Below are positions 39,848 to 51,560 of a DNA stretch of 64,000 nucleotides, piece after piece. The position numbers were made by a program, and so were the translations under genes. Source of the stretch: Phymatolithon calcareum (taxonomy: Eukaryota > Rhodophyta > Florideophyceae > Hapalidiales); assembly GCA_977006965.1 (NCBI GenBank), contig OZ345360.1, forward strand, positions 496,001-560,000, read 5' to 3'. Positions within the stretch are counted from its first letter, which is position 1; each line of letters starts with the position of its first letter. The notes beneath the pieces were generated by a model. It was not told the origin of the DNA and did not search any database. It saw nothing but the letters and a program-made list of their open reading frames with translations.

Positions 39848-41060
39848 TAGCGCCCGCTGTTATGTCGCTGTCCCAAGGCGGTCTCTTTTTCCTCTCGCGA
39901 CTGTACGCCGCACAACTGTGATCGCGATAGTCATGCTGCTCGTAGTAGGTGATCTGTTGGGCCATACTTGCACGTGTCTCTCGTGTGTCTATGCGCTGCA
40001 TCGCTGTCTTTTGCGTAGGTTGTAGTATATAAGCTAGTTAGTTCCTTCCTCTGAGTAAAGGAAGGTGGGGGGAGTTCTGGATTTCGGCTCGATTGCTTGG
40101 ATCAAGCACGCGCAATGTTCGCCTGACAGTCCCTTCGACCACGCGGAGTCGGAGCTCTTCCCAACCTTCTTGGACGCAACCGTTTCGGCGCGCAAGCCGG
40201 TGCGTCGACAACCGCGTTCAAGTTTCCCTTTCCCTTTTTCGTGCGTCCGTGCGAAGATCGACGGCCAAGCCATGGTCGCCGCCTAAAGACGGCGTCGTTT
40301 TCTCCTTCCTTTCTCTTTTGCCTTTCGTCATGTCGTAAGCGGCGCAGTGGACGTCCGTTCGACTAGTCTCCACGCTTATTCTTCTCCGTTTCCTCGAAGG
40401 CCCGCGCTCGTGTTCGTCCACACGATCGCTGGAGTTACCGTATGGCAATCTTGCCCGTTTTGTGTTGCAAGTTGCGCTTATCATCTGGACCTAAGTGCTC
40501 CTCACGTCGAGCTTCCGAGGCCCTGTTCAGCGTAGCCTCGCCCTTGTATCTCATCCATGCGACCGCTTGTGTTCCCGCAAAGCTGTGGAGTGTCCTCCGT
40601 GACCTGCATTACCGACTTCGCCCTGGTTCAAGTCGCGTCTATCTCTATTCACCCTCATCTACCTCGTCAAGCTTCTGAAGCCCTGTTCGGCGTAGCCTTG
40701 CGCTCGTGTTCTACGTTCACGACCGCTTGCGTTCCCGCAAAGCCATGGAGTACTACGATGGTGGACGCCTATTTTGTCCGCTGGTCTGGAGGTTTTGTTT
40801 GCTTGTCTTTCTTTCCTTCTCTTTTGTCTTGTCTCTCCCGCTCTTTTCTTCTCTCTCCTCTCTTGGGTTTTTCTCTCCCATGTGGCGTCGGGTTCTTTGG
40901 AGCCTGGCGCTACAATGGGTTATGAGAGATTTGCTCTTGCTACTGGTGTATTTCTCTGATCTTGACAGCTTTTGTATCCTATTATTCTCCGAGTACCCTG
41001 CGTGGTGGAATGTTTTTGCAATCGATGATATATCACCTGTTCCCCATTCAGCTTGACAAT
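39848..41060 (+). repeat. Dispersed repeat B, copy 2, with TATA box and internally repeated leader-like region
   Basis: 39848-40021 is the reverse complement of 17608-17773. It is followed by TATATAAG at about 40026 and then ~1 kb of pyrimidine-rich, high-GC sequence that codes for nothing recognisable. Inside are two direct copies of an 80-bp unit (40511-40590 and 40671-40750, 160-bp period, around cctgttc-gcgtagcct and gaccgcttg-gttcccgcaaagc). A third weaker version begins near 40391. The layout suggests an LTR promoter plus untranslated leader, but no gag/pol follows. Confidence 0.5.
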
Positions 41061-41695
41061 CGGTCCCCACTCTATAATGATGAAGTCGGGTAGTGATCTA
41101 GAGGGATATCGTTGAAACATTCCGTATCCATCTCTCATACTTGGGGCCCGAGAACGAGCCGGGGCGATCGCTACGCGAGCTGCCTGAAATGGATCCAGTT
41201 CCAGTAAACAAAGTGGCTCAAAGTAAACAATATAAGGATTAGTCAAAACTGTAGTTAAACATTAGGGAGAGTACAATGGGTCGTGCAAAGTCCAATAAAG
41301 AAAGCAGAGGAAATTACCTATATACTCTAGTATACAAGTAATTCCCTCAAGGAAGAAAAAGTGTAGAGCCGCGGGTTACGGGCGCTACTGGGCCTTTCCT
41401 GATCATTGACAGAGCCGGGAGAAAAGACGCGGCATGCTATTCCCCGCAGATGAGATTCACAAAAGGGGACGGTGCGCAGTGCACGCCGCCGTTGGCGGGA
41501 AGCCATGTCTTGATTCTGGCCTTAAGGGCTCGCATTGCATTATCCTGTACTATCTGCCGAGAACACTCAATTCTCAGCACAGCATCATCAAATCTCAGTA
41601 CTTCGCACTACTAGCAGACAGTATGTGGACAAAATACGACATCATTTCTGGGAACCCACTACTGTATATGACGACTTAAATTTAACTCTCCTAAG
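41061..41695. other. Intergenic, no gene recognised
   Basis: Downstream of the NLR-like pseudogene. Open frames at 41434-41726 (+) have no features. Confidence 0.4.
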
Positions 41696-44600
41696 CTACA
41701 GTAAGAGCTCTCCTATGACAACTTGACCATCTGCAAGACCAGCTACAGATTTTGAATTCAGCTTATTGATGTGAAATGTGATACATTCAAATGGCATGGT
41801 GGCGACTTGAACTGCCTTCGCGTTCAGCCCTGTCGCGTAAATCCTGTCATTGACTTCGTGCATGATGAATCCAGAAGGTTGCATCTTGGTTCCAGTGCTG
41901 GTGTCCAAAAGAAAAACCTCATCTGACGTTCGTACAACACACAAATCACTGCCAGCATCGAATTCAAGCCTTGTGATCCAACCCAGGAAGTGTACACCGC
42001 CGTAATTGCCAAGCCCCGTTATCCCATCCTTCACGCATTCACCGCTCTGCCCATCCCATACACGAACGGTTTTGTCCCAAGATCCCGAAATAATTCGACT
42101 TCCGTCCCCGCTAATTGCAACGCACTGCACACTACCACAGTGTCCACGGAGTGGTCCCAGTACGCATTCTCCGCTCTCCCCATCCCACACACGAACGGTT
42201 TTGTCTCCAGATCCCGAAACAATTTCACTTCCGTCCCCGTTCATTGCAACGCACTCCACATTACCACCGTGTCCACGGAGTGGTCCCACCACGCATTATC
42301 CGCTCTGTCCATCCCATACACGAACGGTTTCGTCCCAAGATCCAGAAACAATTCGACATCCGTCCCCGCTAATTGCAACGCACAATACACGATCTTCGTG
42401 TCCACGAAGTGGTCCCATCACGCATTCTCCGCTTTGTCCATCCCATACACGAACGGTTTCGTCCCTAGATCCCGAAACAATTCGACTTCCGTCCCCGTTC
42501 ATTGCAACGCACAACACACGATCCTCGTGTCCACGGAGTAGTCCCACCACGCATTCTCCGCTCTCCCCATCCTATACACGAACGGTTTTTTTCCGAAGAT
42601 CCCGAAACAATTCGACTCCGTCCCCGTTCATTGCAACGCACAACACACGATCTTCGTGTCCACGGAGTGGTCCCACCACGCATTCTCCGCTCTGTCCATC
42701 CCATACACGAACGGTTTCGTCCCAAGATCCAGAAACAATTCGACTTCCGTCTGCATTCATTGCAGCACTGGTGATTGTATCGTCATGACCCTTCAGTGTG
42801 CGCACAGTACACATCGCTTGCGAATCGAAAACATGGATTTCCTGTCCTTGCACGACTGCAATTATATTTTGTTCTTCGCTGCAACCCAGGGCTCTAACCT
42901 CCACCTCAAAGTCGATACGGGAGAGTTGCCCGGCATCGACCCTCCATCGCAGTTCTTGCTTCGGCACATAGTGAGGCTTCGGAACATGCATCGACACACT
43001 TGACAGGAAGCGCTGCACAAACTCTGAGGATGGGCACTGTGACTGCAACTGCCCATACATTTCAAACGAAGTTGCGTGTATACTCTTGTTGATGTTCACC
43101 CAGCTTTCTTCGAGGGCGCTGAGCACTGCGTCAGCCCCAATAGCTCTCTCGCTACCATGCGATACTTCCTGAAAATTGTCCCGCAGAGCGACTATTCCTC
43201 CAACCTTCATTCGCCTCCTCGACCATCGTACATCCGACAGCAACGATTCCAGTTCACACCCTTCACTCATGGCCAGGTGTCGAGCAAGGTTCTTTTCAAT
43301 GTACCCATCCTCGGGTAATTTTTGACAATCCCACCACTCGCGGCAATTATACTCATTTGATTGAAGCACGTTCCCAGCCGCTTTCTGGATGTATCCGTTG
43401 AGGAACCGTGCATGCCAAAGAGAAACACGATTGTTTTCAATAGACGTCTTCGTGGCTTGTTCAAGCACGAGATCATGCAATGCCAGTCCGACAACCAGTC
43501 CCGCTGGCGTTGTGTGCCAGCGCCGCAAAACTAGGTGCATATCTGAACGCTTACACTCCTCAGTCGCCCGCTCGTCAGTCACCCACAGACGTTTCAGGGA
43601 TGTCCGAGGAATCTAAGACTGCTTGCGTAGAACACTCAGGGCTTCAGACTTTTCTCTCACGCTCAATTCGCATCCAAGTTTCCTCCGACCTTCTGTGCCA
43701 CGGGCCCACTTTTCGCAATGCCGCAAACTGGTCTCAACCACAGCCCTTAGGCCCCGGTAGTCAGCAACGCTTTCTTCTCCTACAGTTTTGATGTTTTCTT
43801 TCAGCTTATGCGTATAGATTTCTGCCGACTGACCAATGCTCCCACAGTTTTTTTCGACTACGATGCGCAGACCCGTCCCAGCGGCACCTAATGCCACTGG
43901 CAGTCCGGCGCATACATCCAAAATGTCTCGAAATGCCGTCCAAGTGTCGCTTGATGCGTGAACACATTCAGTTTCGATCCCAGCATACTTGGTAAGAATG
44001 TTCAACGCCTGCTGCCCAAGCACTTCGCGCGGACTGAACTTCACCTCGACGAACTGTTGCGAGATCGACTCCTCCCGTGTCGATATCACCATCGCACTTG
44101 ATCGTGAGTTGCAAAGCAACAGTTTAAGCGAACTTAGATATCCAATTGGGTGCCCGTCGAAAGACCAGATATCATCGCACACGAACAAGGCACACCTACC
44201 TTTGAACCACAAAGACGCCTGTCTAGCAGCTGCTTCTGCAGATCTCTTATTTGTGATATGCCTGGCAAGAGACTTGCCGCCCGAGCTTTCAACAAAGTGT
44301 GCAACACCTTCAATCACATCCTCTTCAACAGCGTCTTGTCCAAGAGTGATGAAGACCACCCCGTCGAAGTCCTTGTTCTTCACTTCTGGTTCACCGCAAA
44401 GACCCTGAAGTGCAACAGTTTTCCCACTCCACCCATTCCCACTGCCCCAAGCACACCCGGACTAACAGCAGCCGTCACCCTTTCACCGGCAGAGTTCAAC
44501 AATACTTCATGCTTCAAGAATGCTTCCATCGTATCAACACTGAAGTTTAGCACCACATTCTTTGGAAGCAGGGGCTCATCAAAACGTGGAACGTATTCGT

Positions 44601-45167
44601 CACGCACAATCCTCTCATTACTTCTCATGGAAGGGGTAAGAGAGCTATTGATAAACGCTCAATCGTGGATCGAGCCTCCTTCCATATCGCATCAAGTTTT
44701 TCAAGCGCTGCTTTCACCTTCTTCGCCCTATAGAATAACTTGGCCTCCTTCACTTGACGACTGTCAACAATTCGACTCCTGCCTTGCGATGAATGACGTC
44801 CTCGTTTCGGCAGGGTACCGACTACATGAGAGCTCCCACTTGCATTTGCGGGAGAGCTCTCTCTTGTAAACTCTTCCTCCAGGCTCTCCAAGATGGCCCC
44901 TGCCGTCGTCAGGGATTCCTCAACTTGCTCGAGAATGGCGCGAAATGTGCTTATCGCACGTTCGCCAATAGATTCCTAGTCATCCAGAAGCGTTGCTTCG
45001 ATACTTCTAACACTTCAATTGCAGTCTTCGGAGGACTTGATTGAAGAATTCCAGTTGTGGGACAGTGACTCGAAGTCTTCGCAGCGAATCTTCAGGTTGG
45101 ACAATCTCTGTGCCAACTGATTGATTATGCCGACAACTCCGAACACAGGACCTACGACTTCGGCCAT
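41696..45167 (-). pseudogene. NB-ARC / WD40 (NLR-like, APAF-1-type) protein with HeLo-like N-terminus, multiply disrupted
   Basis: The start ATG is at 45167 (MAEVVGPVFGVVGIINQLAQ). An amphipathic N-terminus of this type recalls HeLo/HeLo-like domains of fungal NLRs (inference). A coiled region follows, then the NB-ARC P-loop GAVGMGGVGK, Walker B CALFVCDDIW (about 44170), a sensor-like AMVISTREE, CAGLPVALGAAG (GLPL-type motif), an APAF-1-like helical linker and at least six WD40 repeats. Lesions seen: TGA and TAG in the N-terminal coil (about 45018 and 44982), a frameshift at about 44626, a one-base loss in the A-run of Walker A (about 44416), TAG at 43613, a compensating -1/+1 pair at about 42587-42616, TAG at 42572 and TAA at 42293. 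Such proteins oligomerise on sensing a ligand through the WD repeats and trigger a response. This copy is dead. Confidence 0.85.
42033..42806 (-). repeat. Six tandem 129-bp WD40-coding units, highly homogeneous
   Basis: Boundaries recur at exactly 129-bp steps (42033, 42162, 42291, 42420, 42549, 42678). Each codes for a 43-residue WD unit around SRIVSGSWDETVRVWDGQSG. Units differ at only a few bases each, far less than is usual for WD repeats within one protein. Confidence 0.9.
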
Positions 45168-45396
45168 TTCGGCAAAGGGAAAACAAAAGGTACAGTCTAA
45201 GCTGTGAGCTTACCATCTTGCGTGGTGTGCTTTGCAAAACTCCTCCGGCGGGATCGGAGGACGAGAAAACAAGTGTCCTCAAGAATCAGTCTTGGTGGAA
45301 GTGTGTCTCTGTGCGGAGGGGTCGTTTTAACGAGTAGACTTTCACCAGGGGAATATTTCCCTGCTTTCAACCTACAGCAGATACCTGCAGGTGCAT
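45168..45396. other. Junction between the NLR-like pseudogene and the copia element
   Basis: Out of frame with the copia pol frame. Part may be the element's last coding or LTR bases; no LTR match to 51.6-52.6 kb was found by eye. Confidence 0.3.
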
Positions 45397-46764
45397 CTAG
45401 GTGCACGTGTGCGTACAGTCAGGGGAATGTGAAGTCATGCATAAGTATATAAGCTGCGTCGAAGGCGTCGGCAAAAGCCATCGTTTCAGCTGCCATTGTG
45501 GACCGGGTAACACGTTTAGACTTGTGTAAAAAAAGTGAAGAATCGAAGAGTTATCAGATTCGTCGGAAAGAAGTATAATGTAGCCCAGTTGTGACGTATG
45601 GTCTTCATTGTTCTTAAAAGATTCATCTCCGTCAACTGTAAGTCCCAGAGTGTTATAGTCTAAAGCGGGGTATTGTAGCTTTAGATCTGAGGTGGACATG
45701 AGATGCCTGACAATTCGGTTCAACTCTTTAATACTCTGTGCACCAAAGTTTCTCTCGACGATTGTCGCGGGCTTGAACTTTGCACAGGCTATATCTGGAC
45801 GGGTGTGTTCTACCCAAGACAGTTTTGCTCGCTCTGATCGGAACTTGTCGAAGGAGTTGTCTAGTTTCATAAGTTCCAGATGTTCAATATACTCCTGTTG
45901 GGAAAGAGTTTTCGAGGTTTCTTGTTTGGAGAACTGAATACCTGTAAACTTGAGCTCGTTCTTGTCAGGTTCCCTTGTATCGAGTTCTTCAGAGCTTTCT
46001 CTTCTTGAAGTTGACTCAAAACAGTTGTCACCAGTTCTAAGGATATCGTCTTCATAAGTTCCAGATAATCCAATCAGTTTCTTTCCTACTCGTCGGAAAA
46101 AGAGGGAGAAGTCACCATGAGTTCGTTTCGTTTTGAGCCTATCAATGTGGTGGTTTTGGAGAGTTTCTCCCCAGTAGTCACCGTAGTCGGAAAGACCGAA
46201 AAGTGGCTTTAGAATTTTGGGGAGCCCGTTCTGGTTAAGGTCTAACTCCTTAGGCTTGATGAAAATATCTCGTTTTATTTGGCTTGGAGACTGGAGGTAT
46301 GTTTGCTTGATATCAATTGACCAAATGTCCAGGTTGAAGACAGCGGCAAGCGCAGTTAGGAGTCTAATAGAAGACTGCTTCAGGGTGTTCGCGTTGTGTA
46401 CTATCGTTCTTTTGTCCTTATCGCGGTGTCCTCCTAGCACTAATCTTGTTTTCAAGACTTCCTTATCAGTGCCTATGTTCTTCATACAGAGCACATAGCG
46501 GGAAAGGATGATATTCGGATTTTCTCCAACTTCTTCTCGAAGGACGATTTTAAAAGTCCAGCGCTCTATCAGGCCCAGAATTTCTTTCTTCTTTGCTTCG
46601 CCGAATTTTTCTGCTCTCGGGTCGGAATTCTTGATGATTTCGTTGAGGTATATTGAGGCAGGTGCTTCATTGAGAAGATGAGATATTGAAGGAAGCTTTG
46701 ATGGTTTGACCTGTTCAAGATTGAAGCTATCTGGTCCTTCCCGCGTTTCGAGGTCAACCAGCAC
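45397..46764 (-). pseudogene. Copia reverse transcriptase / RNase H
   Basis: A 455-codon open frame, the best-preserved part of the element. It shows RVT_2 blocks: ERWTFKIVLREE, KTRLVLGGH, IRLLTALAAVFNLDIWSIDI, KPLFGLSDYGD and TYEDDILRTGD. It goes out of frame near 45505, where the conserved RNase H stretch starts in another phase. Confidence 0.85.
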
Positions 46765-46803
46765 GTGCTTCTTGTCGCAGTGGACAACAACGTGTGGACC
46801 TGT

Positions 46804-47560
46804 TCAATGTTTCAACTTCTCACGGTAGACGTAAACTGCAGTCCTTGGCTGAAAGCGGTATTCTGAGGCCGGAGGGGGAGCTTTGTTGATAGCTCTGTTC
46901 AGTCTCGTGGCGCTGAAAAGTCGTGAGAACTCTTCCTGAGCAGTTTGCAGAGCCTTGAAGCGGTCTTTTTGATTTGGGAATTCGCTATAGACTTCTACGG
47001 TTTTTGGGAGATGTCCAAAGACAAGCAAGGTGGGAAATAGTCCATCGGGCCCTGCAATATCGCTCATTGATTTAACAGAAATTGACAAGAGGAGCTCGTC
47101 CGAAATGTTAGGGTGTTTCATCTTAGGTTTGTTATACTTTCTGCAAACCATGGCATGGTATGTCTCTCTTTTCCCAAGGGAGTTATGAGACACTGTGCCG
47201 GTATGCTTAAGGTCGATCTTAGCTGTGTTACATGCCTGTTTCCAGAATGCAGAAACGAAGACAGAACCTTGGACCGTGAGCATGCATTCGGGGAAGCCAA
47301 TGTAGAGATTCGACCAGGCGGACAGGAATGTGTTCCATACAGATTCAGGACTCATCCCGTTTATTTTCCTCGACAAGAATTTTTCGGCGCTAAAGTTTGT
47401 TCCTGCATCGACGATGTGTAACACGGGGTTTACATGGAGAAACATAATGTCAAGGAGTAGAACGTGGTTAAATATGACGTTCTCTTAGTCTCTGACTTGG
47501 AAAGTTAAAGCGCGAGGCGAAAACTTTTGGCAAGGATGACAGGAAGCGGTAATATCCTTG
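46804..47560 (-). pseudogene. Copia integrase
   Basis: Carries the zinc-binding CHPC, then an rve-type core (VLHIVDAGTNFSAEKFL, ...VWNTFLSAWSNLYIGFP..., TVQGSVFVSAFW) and a helical C-terminus ending RTAVYVYREKLKH. One stop separates the zinc-binding part from the 214-codon core frame (47445-46804). Confidence 0.75.
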
Positions 47561-48351
47561 ACAAGTTCATGAGTCTCTAGTGGAAGCAGTTAGGGGGCGG
47601 CTCGTTTTAAGAAACTGTATAGTTTCTCAGAGCTTGGGTGGAGGAGATGCTTATGTATGCGGAGTACTTGAGCTCGGTAAAGAACGTCTGGGATATCGGT
47701 TGCCAAGTAAGGCATATGTGTCCGTTTTGGCGGACTAACGGAAGTTCCCAGCCTTCATAGACAGACTGCAGTACGTTCTGAACGGCGAGGAAGTTCCACT
47801 GTTGTCCATCGATTATGTCCATACCAATGAGTAGGGGTATGTCGTTACGAATGACATCAACGGGGATGTTCGTCAGACCAGAAGGGGTGGGTACGACAAT
47901 ATTGAAGGATCAGAGGGAAGAGGCGGTGTGGTTGCCAAACGAAAAATGGATCGAGATTTTCGGAGCTCAAAAGGGATTCTATGCTCTTTGCACTAGGCGC
48001 GACCTTTTTTTTAAGCCAATGAGATACTTTTCTGCTCCAGTGTCAAGTACTGCTCCATTAAAGTGGTCATTTTGACCTCGAAGTAGATTCTTGACGTCAG
48101 AAAAACCGGCGAGAACCTTGTATCTTGAGATCTTATTGAAGTCAGGCGGTTTCGAAAATCGGTTGCCAAACAATCGATGCCCGATCATTCGAGGTCTGGC
48201 TCTTGAAATCCTCTTGGAGAATATTCATGAGGAACGTGTCGAATGTATCTTCGGAAACTTTGGTGGCCTGCTCGTCTTCAGATTCTACCGTTTCTTGCTC
48301 ATCATTCCCTTCTAGTTTATATGTGCCGGGATTTTTTCCTCAATTGAGGAC

Positions 48352-50228
48352 TGAAAATCATTAAATTTTTAGAAACGAAAGCTACTCACTATCAGTCTCG
48401 ACAAAAGCGTCAACCTCATGGATGTCTTCAACATGCTTAACGAAACAGTTCCTGCCAGTAGAAGCGCCACAAATATATAGTGTGGCACTTTCACGCCTAT
48501 TACAGTATGAGCACAAGAGGGTCGTCGTCTTGAATTTCCCAACTATGCGGTTGTTTTGAACCGCACAAGTAGTCACCATGATATCCTCAGTCCTCCTTTT
48601 CTTTTCCTTAGGAGTTAAGAGGGTTCTAACACCGCTCCTGAATGCAAATGTACGTTCTTCAGCGACTAAACGTCGAAGAGTAATGCGCGTGGCAAATGTG
48701 TTTTCGATGAGTTGCTCGAACAGCACTTGACAATACCTTCGCTGCGTCATGTGCTTCTGACCATCTGGATGGGCACCAAAGAATAAAAGTCATCTAACAA
48801 TCACGCAAATTACCAGAAGAGATTGATAATCCCTATGAACTATAGTCGCACTTGTTGAAGATGCAGCATTATCGCAATTCTTCCACTCGCTGAGTGCTGT
48901 ATCTCTCAACAGTTCTCCGGCTAGTGACCTCCGTTCCCATGCCAACGGGATATAGACTCATGGACGCTAATCAGGTCCGACGGAAGCACAGTGCGCTTTC
49001 TGTGGTCAGTTATGGCATCGACAGGATCTTGAACGAGCGGCCAGCGGTGTTACACAGACTACATGTTTCACTTGGTTGCGCACTCAATGAAATTCACTGG
49101 AAGTATTCGGCGAACAGATTACCAGTCTTTGAAGAAGAAGGAGCGGTGAGATAGTTCTTTGGCCTTGTTTTCCGCCAAAATTGCTCTCGGCGCTGAGCTC
49201 AACTCTTGCCATGAGGACGAGTATTCCGAAAAACTCAATCAGCTCTGTCACTGTAGTCTCTTGCTGTTCAATATTCTCAGCTTAGCGGACGCCCAATCAG
49301 CAAAAATTTTGCAGGTGAACCTGGGGAAACATCTTCATGACGCAATCGTACTTCGTATGAAGGCCACTATCGTCATTTTCGGATAACAAATCTCCGGTTA
49401 GAGTGCGAAGTTTCCAGCAGTTGGAGGAAACTCAAACCCGATATGGTCCTAGAGCTTGGCGCTCGAACCATGTCTCCCCGTAAGCGACAGTATTCCGCTC
49501 GCGGTCAGGTGAGACGACATCAAGTTCGTTTTGCGATGTTTCGTCCCAAAAACCCTTCAAGACGCAGGAGAGAGAGCTCAGAAGAGTGATTTAGAGATGT
49601 TTATGGTTTTATCGAAGCTTTTGTGTCCTTCTGAAGAGCAACTAATTGCGACTGTGGACAATAAACTGGCGTTTCGCGATGAAGATGGGCCAGGATGAGT
49701 ACTGTAAGCAGTCCTGGGTTGGTATTGCGCTTTTCCGCTGTTGGCTCGGTTCAAGATGGTGAGATTCTGCAATGCCATCGCCAGTGTCCCCTATCTTGAC
49801 GTTGATCAGGTTGACTCCCTTAAAGTTAGTCTTCTTCGGCGAATGCCAAACTATGACACATTTTACGCGAAGTGATATGCTCGCGCGACCATTGAGTTTT
49901 CTTCGAGTACCTCGTGATCCGTAGCACTTACTCTTTTTAAGTTGGAAAAGGCTCCATATTGTCTGGAGCGCTCTGTAAGACCGGTCACCGATTTTACCTT
50001 TGTGTGTACCGATGTATCGACCACGAGTGGCCGGACTTTTTCTCGTGGCATTGTAAGTCTGGTACTTCTAGATGACCACTACGTTTTCGTTGCTAGCGCC
50101 GAACGAAGAAATTTTAAGGTAGTAGTTGCGGTACTCCTCACCCACTATACAAGTCCGGCTTTCCAATAATGGCGCGAATGATCCGTTCTGCGTTCGATTT
50201 ACTAATGTTTTTGATCTTTTGAATCGGC
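48352..50228 (-). mobile_element. piggyBac-like transposon relic inserted into the copia element
   Basis: Flanked by the 14-bp direct repeat cctcaattgaggac (48338-48351 and 50229-50242). The copia reading resumes on the far side. The C-terminal part (48750-48382, -) has QVLFEQLIENTFAT and a Cys/His cluster CSYCNRRE...YICGAS...NCFVKHVEDIH, as in piggyBac (DDE_Tnp_1_7) tails. Around 49310-49160 (-), TELIEFFGILVLMAR matches the piggyBac N-terminal block. The middle is too decayed to follow. A TTAA duplication, normal for piggyBac, is not seen at the ends. Confidence 0.6.
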
Positions 50229-51560
50229 CCTCAATTGAGGACGTTCGGCACATAGAGACTAGGAGCTGAAAGAATACTTCGATAGAGTTACGATCATGTG
50301 GACCTTTCATGTTTTTAATCCTGCTCTTTACCGCATCTTGCGTTGACCGACGTTGAGGTTCTGTGCAACGGAAGGAGATATGACCGATTTTCCCACAGGG
50401 ATAGCACTTTTTGTCAAAGTGCTTGTTCCCATTTCGGCTGTACGGTTTCTTTCCTTGAGGTCTGGGATACCTAGGAGTAGCGTAGCGCTCCCCATAGTTG
50501 ATCCTAGCGGCGGCGTGAGACTTAGAGATGGAGTCTTCAGCCGTTGAGGGGTCTATTCCTTTCTCTCGTTGGTGCTCTTCTCAGAGGAGAGCAGCGCTGG
50601 ATAGCTCAGAGTATATGCTAGAAAAAGAAAGATTTTCGCTCAGGGCTTTCTTCTTTGTATCTTGGGCCCATTCAAGGTTGTCGACAATCTTTAGAAGCTC
50701 TTCAGCTTTGAAGATATCTCCTCGCTTTCTTTTACTCCCTTGAGCATTGAGTCTATCTACTTCGTGATATAGATGGCCCAGCGCTTCTACTTTTACACAT
50801 TGATGCTTAATCTCAGTGCCTTTAGGGGTTAAGGACTGGAGCATGTTATCGATCTGGCGCTGATGCCTCGGCGTCTCGAAATTTTGAGCGACAGTGTTGA
50901 AGACGGTAAGGGGGTCCTTGAGGTCAGGGTTATTCTTCATGGACGTTGTCCAATTATTTAACGCTGGACCTTTTAGAATCTAGCTAAAGAGCTGTACTTT
51001 TCTTCATCGGAGAAACTTTAATTTCTTGAAAACTTGCCGATGCTCCTAGAATGCCGCTGTAAAGCGATTTAGAAGAATAATGCTTGCCGATAGCTTCAAC
51101 TTTAAACCCGAGTTTTGTGTTCCTGGAATTGTGGGATATCGGCGGGAAAGGCGAAGAACTCTCTAGCGTGTCGTTCTGAGTAGTGTTCAGAGCTGTGGAG
51201 GTGACTTGGTGCACTACTGCGACTTGTTGTGCGAGGATCACAGGTTGTGGATGCTGTGTTTCTGGAGTACCAACAGCGTTTGTAGGAGTACTGGCAGAAG
51301 AGCTAGGCCGCTGCGCTTCTTGACTTGAATGCCAAAAGCTTCGGGGATGTTCCTGAGCTGCGCGTAGAGAACTTTATTCTTGATAACTGTAGGGAGTAGA
51401 AGGTCCTCAGGGGGGATAAGATCTGCAAATAGCGACTGAAATCTTCCTCAGAAGGGTTCTCCTTGAGGGCATGGAGCGCAGCGTCCTTAATTAACTCTTC
51501 GTCTTCATGACGAGGCACAAATGAGTTGATTTTGGCTTTAAGAGCATTGAGGGTAGACAT

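Larger units (their letters stand above)
45397..51560 (-). mobile_element. Ty1/copia retrotransposon, decayed, gag-pro-int-RT order
   Basis: Read on the minus strand: Gag start at 51560 (MSTLNALKAKINSF) with frameshifted Gag down to 50581. A CCHC knuckle CYPCGKIGHISFRC lies at about 50425-50380. The protease motif VLDTGAEKYLIG is at about 48060-48020, and a GAG-pre-integrase H-H segment (IHKHLLHPSSEKLYSF) at about 47660. The integrase CHPC is at about 47550, with VDAGTNFSA and HNSLGKRETYH following. The RT at 46764-45540 has SIDIKQTYLQS, PLFGLSDYGDYW and the catalytic TYEDDIL. RNase H has RSTMAAETMAFADAFDAAY in another frame (about 45500). Frameshifts separate most parts. The Pol order int-RT defines copia rather than gypsy. 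No LTR pair was identified. Confidence 0.85.

Noticed and set aside
40557-41056. Hydrophobic frames (LLLLVYFSDL, LFSSLSSLGFF) as a membrane protein gene
   Set aside because: They arise from the pyrimidine-rich tract and overlap in two phases, with no conserved motif.
41990-42788. Repetitive Thr/Pro/Ser-rich frames on + over the WD region as a repeat protein
   Set aside because: Antisense shadow of the 129-bp WD40 units.
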